A DNA stretch of 25,266 nucleotides from a virus: positions 1 to 25,266 of IMG/VR virus record IMGVR_UViG_3300047370_000404; one strand, 5' to 3'. Position 1 is the first letter of the stretch. The number at the start of each line of letters is the position of its first letter. The notes under the pieces were generated by a model, which saw only the letters and a program-made list of their open reading frames with translations, made no database searches and had not been told where the DNA came from. Positions 8,268 to 16,700 of the stretch are shown piece by piece. Made by a program: the position numbers and the translations under genes.

Positions 8268-10495
8268 TGGCATCAACCATCCTAATTAAAAGAAGTACAG
8301 GTACAGTTGTACCAGCTTCACTAGAATTTGGCGAAATTGCTCTTACGGTTGGTGCTGGCACACAGGTCAACCGTGGCGACAGAGTTTTCGTTGGAGATAA
8401 CAATAGTACAGTTCAGATCATTGGCGGTAAGTATTTTACCGACCTACTCGATCATGTTCATGGAACCTTAACTCCATCTTCAGGAGTTATTGTAGATAGT
8501 AACTCAAAGGTAGATAGATTTAGAGTTGACGATGTTAACATTGATGCTAACGTTGTAGAAACTGATACGACAGATACTGATCTGATCTTCAGAGCAAACG
8601 GCACTGGTAAACTTGTCATCGAAGACGGACAAGAACTAGAGTTTGGTACTAGTGGAGATGTTGAATTACTGTTTAGTGATAGTGATGCAACATTAGATAT
8701 TAAAAGAGTAGGTGCAACTGTACCTGACTTACGCATTCAAGATGATATGCGTATCTACTTTGGTAGTGATAAAGATAGTGGTATCCGTTATGATGAAAAC
8801 CAAACAGACACCCTTAGAGTTAATGGTGCTGATTGGACTTATGATAATGGCGTTGCAATTCAATTCAACGACACTACAAACGCAACAAACTCTACTACTG
8901 GTTCAGTAAAACTTGCTGGTGGTCTGGGTGTTGCACAAACTGCATGGATCAAAGATCTTGTAGTTGATGATGATGTAACTCTTGGTACTGCTAGTACTGA
9001 TATTCTGACTGTTGAATCAACCACTACGTTTAATGCTAACGTAACATTCAACGGAAACAACACTTATAGCGGTACTACAAGTTTAACTGGTCAATTTAAC
9101 ATTGACAACTTGAGAATGGATGGTAACACCATCTCTACAATTGCTGGTTCTCAGATTATTCTGGACCCTGATCCTGCTGCAGGAGACGCTGCTGGTGACC
9201 TGATTGTTCGTGGTAACCTGCAAGTTGCTGGTACGACCACTACTGTTAACTCAACCGAGATGACAGTCAACGATCCTGTTTTTAACATTGGAGATACTAC
9301 TTCACAGAAAGCAGTCACTTTACAAGCACCATCTTCAGGAACAACACTTAATGTTGACAATCCATCTGGTATTGCAACAGGTGGTCTTGTAACTGGTACT
9401 AATGTAGGTACTGGTGGAAGAACTATTACACAAATTGAAGTAGTTTTTCATACTGATGCTGGTTTCAGTTCATCGCCATCTGTTGGCGATCCCATTTATC
9501 ATTATGATGGTGGTGTTTATCAGCAACTTGGTACATTCCAAGCACAAACTTCAAATACTTTAAGAGTTACTCTTCTTAGTGCTCTTTCTTTAAGAGAGAG
9601 TGGATTCTATGAAGGTGACGCTCTTACTGATGGTTCTAGTGGAACTCCACAATCTATTAATTTAGTAAAGGATGTAACTGATCAAACAGTATTTGAAACT
9701 ACAACACTTACTTTAAGTTCTGGCATTTCTGCTCAAATTGAAGTTGGTGATTATGTTACTGTAACTCAAGGATCCAATGATGGTATGGATCGTGGTATTC
9801 AATATTCATACCACAATGGTTCTGCAATTAAGAATGGATTCTTTGGTTTTGACAGAACTGCAGGAGAAGATGGTCTTGGTGCATTTACATTTATTGAAGA
9901 TGCTACTAACACCAACAACATCTTTACTCATGTAAAAGGTGCTGTACAATCAGTTAAGATTGAACAGGATGATCTTGACCAACTAGTTGTTACTACTTTA
10001 CCTGCTGCTGCAAGTCAAACTTATAGCAACCTAACACCAACCGGTGGAGTAGGTAATGGATTTACAGTTACAGTTGCTCGCGATGCTTCTGGCGTTATTG
10101 CAATTGGAAGTATTTCAATTGTAGGTGCTGGTACTTATTACCAAGAGGGTGATTTACTCACCATTGCTGGTAACTTAATTGGTGGTTCTGCTGGTGCAGA
10201 TGACTTGCAATTAAGAGTAACTGCAATTTCAGTTTCAAGAGGTACAGTTTTACTGGGCGATCTTGAACTGGATGTTGATCTTGCAGTTAAGCAAGGTGGT
10301 ACGGGAAGATCTGAGTTCAATACTAACGGCATTCTTTATGGAAATGGCGCTGGTGAACTATTAGAAACCGCTGCCGCAAATATGGCAAGTCCAGGCGTTG
10401 GACCGGATGTTGCTACCTCATTCCAGATCCTGACAGTTACTGCTGCAGGAGTTCCCGTCTGGACTGATACCATCGACGGGGGAACTTTCACCTGA
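8267..10495 (+). CDS. Tail-fibre-like structural protein, 742 aa
   Basis: The N-terminal module (MASTILIKRSTG..., with FGEIALTVG and DRVFVGDNN) is the short 'I-x-[IL]-KRS...GE-[IL]-AL...LFVG' domain common at the start of phage fibre proteins. Residues 60-300 are repetitive beta segments (LIFRANGTGKLVIEDGQELE; IYFGSDKDSGIRY). Residues about 317-345 contain NLQVAGTTTTVNSTEMTVND, a hallmark of cyanophage fibre proteins. Residues about 585-658 hold one GTGY/GD-type repeat (VGAGTYYQEGDLLTIAGN). Near the C-terminus is KQGGTGRSEFNTNGILYGNG, a well-known fibre motif. No enzyme motif is visible. It is probably a trimeric fibre or a fibre-network component. The start is supported by GGAGG and by N-terminal similarity to the 2549-residue protein two genes downstream. 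Confidence 0.85.
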   Translation: MASTILIKRSTGTVVPASLEFGEIALTVGAGTQVNRGDRVFVGDNNSTVQIIGGKYFTDLLDHVHGTLTPSSGVIVDSNSKVDRFRVDDVNIDANVVETDTTDTDLIFRANGTGKLVIEDGQELEFGTSGDVELLFSDSDATLDIKRVGATVPDLRIQDDMRIYFGSDKDSGIRYDENQTDTLRVNGADWTYDNGVAIQFNDTTNATNSTTGSVKLAGGLGVAQTAWIKDLVVDDDVTLGTASTDILTVESTTTFNANVTFNGNNTYSGTTSLTGQFNIDNLRMDGNTISTIAGSQIILDPDPAAGDAAGDLIVRGNLQVAGTTTTVNSTEMTVNDPVFNIGDTTSQKAVTLQAPSSGTTLNVDNPSGIATGGLVTGTNVGTGGRTITQIEVVFHTDAGFSSSPSVGDPIYHYDGGVYQQLGTFQAQTSNTLRVTLLSALSLRESGFYEGDALTDGSSGTPQSINLVKDVTDQTVFETTTLTLSSGISAQIEVGDYVTVTQGSNDGMDRGIQYSYHNGSAIKNGFFGFDRTAGEDGLGAFTFIEDATNTNNIFTHVKGAVQSVKIEQDDLDQLVVTTLPAAASQTYSNLTPTGGVGNGFTVTVARDASGVIAIGSISIVGAGTYYQEGDLLTIAGNLIGGSAGADDLQLRVTAISVSRGTVLLGDLELDVDLAVKQGGTGRSEFNTNGILYGNGAGELLETAAANMASPGVGPDVATSFQILTVTAAGVPVWTDTIDGGTFT

Positions 10496-10504
10496 GGTTA
10501 AACA

Positions 10505-10723
10505 ATGAAAAATGATTTAGATATAAATGTCCTTATTTCTACCCTTCAAAAAAGGGTGACTGACTTGACTCTTACTAATGTTGTGTTGGAAGCGAGAAAT
10601 ACGGATTTAACAAATCGGTTAAATAGTATCATAGAACAGTCACATTCAGAGAATGCTATAAATGGCAAGCAGAATCAAGCTAAAGAGATCCCTAACTCCG
10701 AACTCAGTACCGACGACTTCTGA
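10505..10723 (+). CDS. Small coiled-coil protein overlapping the giant fibre gene, 72 aa
   Basis: Function unknown. Residues 5-45 form a likely coiled coil (INVLISTLQKRVTDLTLTNV and following, with regular Leu/Val/Ile spacing), followed by a polar tail ending STDDF. A GAGG 8 nt before the ATG and the 9-nt gap after the previous stop support the start. Its last 62 nt are also the first 62 nt of the 2549-residue fibre gene, in a different frame. The gene is therefore likely translated just ahead of the fibre, and could be a fibre assembly helper or a structural peptide; neither can be decided from sequence. Confidence 0.75.
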   Translation: MKNDLDINVLISTLQKRVTDLTLTNVVLEARNTDLTNRLNSIIEQSHSENAINGKQNQAKEIPNSELSTDDF

Positions 10724-13700
10724 TCTTACAGATAAGGAAGTTGGACTTAATATTAATGATAGGACGCTATTCGTCAACAATAATGGCAATATTGTTGAAG
10801 TCCTAAATGCGGATCCGAACGATGAAAAAATTGTTCCTTCAATGCTCTCAGGTGCCATCACTGATGGTGTTGGGAAAACTTGGTATGTTTCGACAAACGG
10901 AACTGATCAAGCAACCCTTGGTTCTGTAAACCCTCGCCATGGGGAAACTACTGGAGCAAATGTTTGGGGTAAAACTCCAACGACTTCCTTTGCTTCATTA
11001 AAGTATGCTCTTGATAATTATGTTCAAGAGGGTGATACTGTTATTGTTGCTGCTGGTACGTTTACTGAAACATTCCCACTGACTGTTCCTGTGGGAGTAA
11101 CTATTACGGGAGATAGTTCAAAATCAACATTTATTAAACCAACGGTTGGTACTAATCAACTTGATGCTTTCTTAATTGAAGGCAATTGCACCATTCAAGA
11201 TATTTGTGTAAAAGAATTCTTTTACAATACATCAAATGACACTGGATATGGATTTAGATTAAAGTCAACATATGTTGTCTCTGCTGACGGAAGAAGACCA
11301 TATATTCAACGCTGTAGCGTAATTACACAAGGGAGTAGTGTATCTGGGTCAGACCCCCGTGGATTCGCTGTTGGAGACGCTGGTAGGGGTGCCTTAGTAG
11401 ATGGATCAAGTGTAGGTGCATCATCCGCTGAAGCAGCACTACTGTTTAACGAGTGTACATTTGTTGTACCCAATGCAGTAGGTCTGTATCTTAAGAATGG
11501 AGCACGTGCTGAATGGTTGAACTCATTCACATATTTTGCTTCCGATAGTATTAAAGGTGAAAATCCAGGCGGCACCGGTTTTAAAGGAGCAGGTAAAACC
11601 AGATTAAAACTTAACAATATTACTGGTACGTTTAATTCTGCTGACACTATTACTTACTATGACACTGATGGTGTCACTGCATTAGCATCAGGAACAATTG
11701 ATTCTAATGATGGAACTTACATATATGTTGATGGACAGGGTACTGGTGAATTTACTGAGGCAACTGCAGATACTGACGGTAAATCAATCAGCGTATTTGG
11801 CGATGCTCAAATATCTACAACTCAAAAGAAATTTGGTACAGGATCTGTTCTTCTAGATGGAACAGGTGATTATCTGTCATTAGCAACATCATCTGACTTT
11901 GGTTTTGGGACTGGTGACTTTGCTGTTGAAGCATTTGTACGCCCAACATCTATTACTGCTGGAAAGATCTTTGACTTTAGATCAGCAAGTCCAGATGTAG
12001 CAGTGCTGATTGATATGACAGGTGCAGGTGTGATCCGCCTGAATGTTAATGGATCTAACGTAATTACTGGCGGAACCTTAACTGTCAATACTTGGCATCA
12101 TCTTGCAGTATCTAGAGTTAGTGGTGTAACTAGTTTATTCATTGATGGCACTAGAGTTGGTTCTGCATACACTGATACCAATAACTATGGCACGTCTAAA
12201 TCATTGAAGATTGGTGCTAATTTCAATGGTGCTGATCCATTTACTGGATATATTGACGAGATTAGAATTTCCAAAGGTGCTGCAAGATATGCAAATGCAG
12301 GCACTATTACTGTACCTACTGCTGAATTTGCACCTGATGTAAATACATCACTTCTGATTCATGCTAACGGTCTTTCTGGTAGTACAAATATTATTGATGG
12401 TGGAGTTACCTCTCAAGATATTAGATCTTCCTCAGGTGGTTCTGCTGCTTTCATTACCTTAGCAGATTACACTGATTTTGGTGCAGAACTTCGTTCTATT
12501 GGTTCTGCCTCAGTATATGGAACACGTGGTGTTACTGCAGCAGGTAAAGGCGTAAGATTACGTTGTGTTGTTCATAACTTTGGATATGTTGGTTTAGATG
12601 CTGATCAAAGTAATGATATTAGTAATGTAGTACAAGCAGATGAAGTAATTGAATCTGGTGGCGGTAGAGTTCTCTTTACTAGCATGGATCAGAATGGTGA
12701 TTTCCGTGTTGGTAATGCATTCTTTGTAGATCAAGAAAACGGAACTGTTTCTTTTGCTGGTGGAGATCAAGGATCTGGAACTACATTTGACCAAATTACA
12801 GTTACTGGTACAGGTAATACAACAACTATATTACCAACGCAGATTTCTGTTGGTAACTTAGAATTTTCTGGTGACCTTATTAATAATGCGAGTTCTAATG
12901 GTATTGAACTTGGTTCTACGTTAGAACTTATTGATGGTGCATCAAATGATCCATCGCTCACGTTTGTAAACGACAACACTACTGGATTATTCAGAGATAA
13001 TGATTTTGTAGAGTTAAATTTAGATGCTAATGGAGATGAAGATGTAAACAGTCCTATAGGACCACCATTAGCATTCTCATTTAACAATGCTAGAAAACTA
13101 CAAGTTGGTAGAGAAGTAAGTTCTCTTGTAGATTTCAATATTGCAAAATCAAGTATTGCTTCTATTACAGTTGCATCAGCAGGTACTAATTATCCTCCGG
13201 GTCAGCATACTAGTCCAACAACTGGAGGTTCCGGTAGTGGTGCTAAACTTGCACTTTTAGTTTCTCCATGGGCAGGTAGTATTACCAATCGTGGTAGTGG
13301 TTATACGCCAGCACTCACTCAGGCAGAAGATGTTACTGGTGGTACTGGTACTGGCGGTCAAATTGACCTTGAGATTTTTGGTATTGAAGATGGCACTATT
13401 AATGGTGGTAGTGGATATTACAATCCTACAGGAGATGTACAAGTATATAATAATGTAAACCTACAAAGTGGTAGCGGCACTGGTGCTCAGGCAAACCTTA
13501 CTGCAAGTGGCGGACAGATTACTGAGGTTGAAATTGTAGTTCATGGAACAGGATATAATGTAGGCGATGTTCTTACTGCTTCTAATGCAGATCTTCTGTA
13601 TACTGATCCAGTAACTCAAGATCCTCTTACTTCTGGTGGTAGTGGATTCTCATATACTTTAACAAATGTTCCAGGTTCTGTTAAATCGATTACTCCAAAT

Positions 13701-16700
13701 ACTACACCTTGGACAGGTATTGGATATGTAATAGGTGATGTTATCAGTTTCACTGATAGTTTTGGATCTGGTTCTGGATTCCAATTCACTATTTCTGCTC
13801 TTGGTGTTCCGACTGCGGTTGGTAATACTGATGGTATTACTCTTGGAGATACTGGAGAAGGTTATAACGTAAATGATAGATTAAATACTACCTATAATGT
13901 AGACACTAGTGTTCCTATTGCTGGAGATACTTGGAGTGATCTTATTGATGGTGCTTTTAATTATATTACATATAATGTTCTTGCAAATCCAGGTATTAAT
14001 GACACTCCTGGTAATAAGTATTTCCTTGATCTTGGTGATGGAGCAGGTTATGTTGAGGCACCTGATTTAAATCTTCAAAGAAATTATGTCTATAATTTTG
14101 TATTTACTGATGGATCTGCAGGAACTCACCCCATCCATTTTTCAACTACTCAAGATGGAACTCATAATGGTGGCACCCGTCTGACTGTAGGTGCAACAAC
14201 TGGTAAACCAATCACTAGAGCACACTACGATGCTAATGGTACTCTTGACGGTTATCAATTAATTGTAACTGATGAACTTCCAAACACTCTATATTATTAC
14301 TGCGAAATTCATACCGGAATGGCAGGTAATTCTGGTGGTGGGAATGAAGCACAGGTTAATATTTTAGGAACGTATCAAGGTGGTTTAGCAGTTGATGTTG
14401 CTACACTTGCTAAAACTACAGAAATTGAACTTAGAACTGATGGTGAGATTGTAGCTACTACAATTTCTTCTGGATCTCAAACTAACACTGGTACAATTAC
14501 CAGTCAAAATTTAACTCTTCTTGCACAATCAGGCATCGGTGGTGATCTCACCATGGATGGAAACCTTGATGTTGGTGGTAATATAACTGTTGTTGGCGAC
14601 CTTGCTGTTCAAGGTGCTAGTGAATTTAGTGCTACTGTTGGTGGTGCTGGTGAAATTTCTATTGGCGATGCTGATGCTGATATAGTCAATCTTAGAGGAG
14701 ATATTGTATTTAATGGTGTCTATGGTACACCAACACCTCCTGCAACACTTGGACCTTTAGAAGGTGCAAACTTTATGGTCGATGCTACTGCGAATCGCAT
14801 CGGCATTAATCAGCATTTACCTTTATACGATTTAGATGTTACTGGGGTTGTACATAATACTGGAGATGTGTTCCTTGCATCTACCGCAAATGAAACTGTA
14901 CATATCGGTAGAGATCCTGTCGCATATGTACACAATGAAGGTGTAACTTTAGATGTATCAGGTGACGTAGAAGTTACAGGACATTTATTACTTCAAGATG
15001 GTAGTGAAACTGATCCTTCAATTAGATTTTCATCTTCAGGTGAAGTACAAGGTATTTTTGCTCACAATCCTACCGGGACTACCTATGGTATTTCGTTCAC
15101 AAATGAATCAGGTAGAACAGCAGAATTTAATCCAGGTGAGTTTAAATTCTATAGAAATTTTGAATTTATATATGAGTCAATTAATGAAACTACACTAACT
15201 GGAGGTTCTGGTTATGTAGATGGAAACTATACTAATGTAGTTGCAGTAGGTGGAAATGGTTCAGGATTACTTTATGATATTACTGTTGCATTTGAAACTG
15301 CAATTACAACAGGAGGTGCAGGGTATGATGATGCGTTATATGAGGGCGTAATTGTAACTTCAGTTACAGGTGCCTCTGCCGGTGCATTGCAAACGTTTAC
15401 TATTGCTGATGCAGGTCTAAACTACTTTGATGGAACTTATACTGGCGTTACATTAACTGGAGGAACTGGTAGTAGTGCAACAGCAGATATTACTATTACT
15501 GGCGGTAGCGTAAGTGCTGTATTTGCAAACAATGTAGGTAGTGCTTATACCGTAGGTGATTTATTTACTGTTGATGTTGCAGATGTTGGTGGAAGCAAAC
15601 TTGAAACTTTAACAATTACTAATGGAGGAAGTGGATATTCTGATGGTTCTTATCTAGCAGTTCCTATTGTTACTAGTAGTGGTGCTGGAACTAATGCAAC
15701 AGCAGATATTACAGTTTCTGGTGGTGCAGTTACTGCTACAGTCGTTCAAGGACAAGGTGGTGGATATGCAGTAAGCGATTCATTAACTATTGCTCCTGAT
15801 GATATTACAATTTCAGTCCTTTCTGGAGTTAATATTTCAAATGCTGGAACTGGATATGCAAATGGTTCTTACACTGCAGTAGGATCACTCCAAACTAATG
15901 TTAGAGAAGGTCTTGCAGGTGGTGGTGCAACTTTTGACATTACGGTTTCAGGAAATGTAATTACGGCAGCTACTATTGATTCTGCTGGTACAAATTATCA
16001 AGTTGGTGATACTTTATCAGTTGCTTCCTCTGATATTGGTGGAGATGGTGCTGGTAGAATTAATGGTGTTACAATTACTAATGGTGGCACTGGATATGTA
16101 GATGAAATTTATGCTGGCGTTGCTTTTACTGGAGGAAGTGGATCTGGTGGTATTGCAGAAATTACTATCAATGGTGGTGTAATTGATTCAATCATTGTTA
16201 CCGATCCTGGAACTGGATACAGTGTTGGCGATACCTTATCTCTTAGTGGTTATGGTGGAGCAGCAATAACAGTCAATACTTTAGTCCAACCATCTGGATT
16301 TGAATTAACAGTATCTGGTATTACAGTTGGTAGTGGTTTAGTTTTAACACCTAATACTTTAATTACAGGTAGTGGAATTTCTCTTGAAGCAGCAACAGTT
16401 GCTACTGGAACTGGTGGATCAGGTGCTTCCGCTGATATTACGGTTGTTGCTGGTATTGTTACTGAAGTTGTCATTACTGATGCAGGTTCAGGATTCTCAA
16501 TTGGAGATACGATCAGAGTAAATGATTCTGATATGCTTTATGATGATGGGTCTGGTCAACAAGTACCAACAGCAACTCCAACGCAACAAATGTTGCTAAC
16601 GATTAGTGCTTTAGGTTCTGTTACTGTTGCTAATATCACTGATTTTGGTGAAGGTTATAAAATTGCTGACGTATTATCTTCACCAAATAGTGTTCTCGGT

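Noticed and set aside
10657-10664. TATAAATG as a late promoter for the 2549-aa fibre
   Set aside because: It includes the start codon itself, so a transcript starting downstream would lack the ribosome site and start.
11306-13138. Minus-strand open frames (11306-11647, 12767-13138 and others)
   Set aside because: They are antisense to a strongly supported giant gene, show no recognisable family and no ribosome site with operon context.
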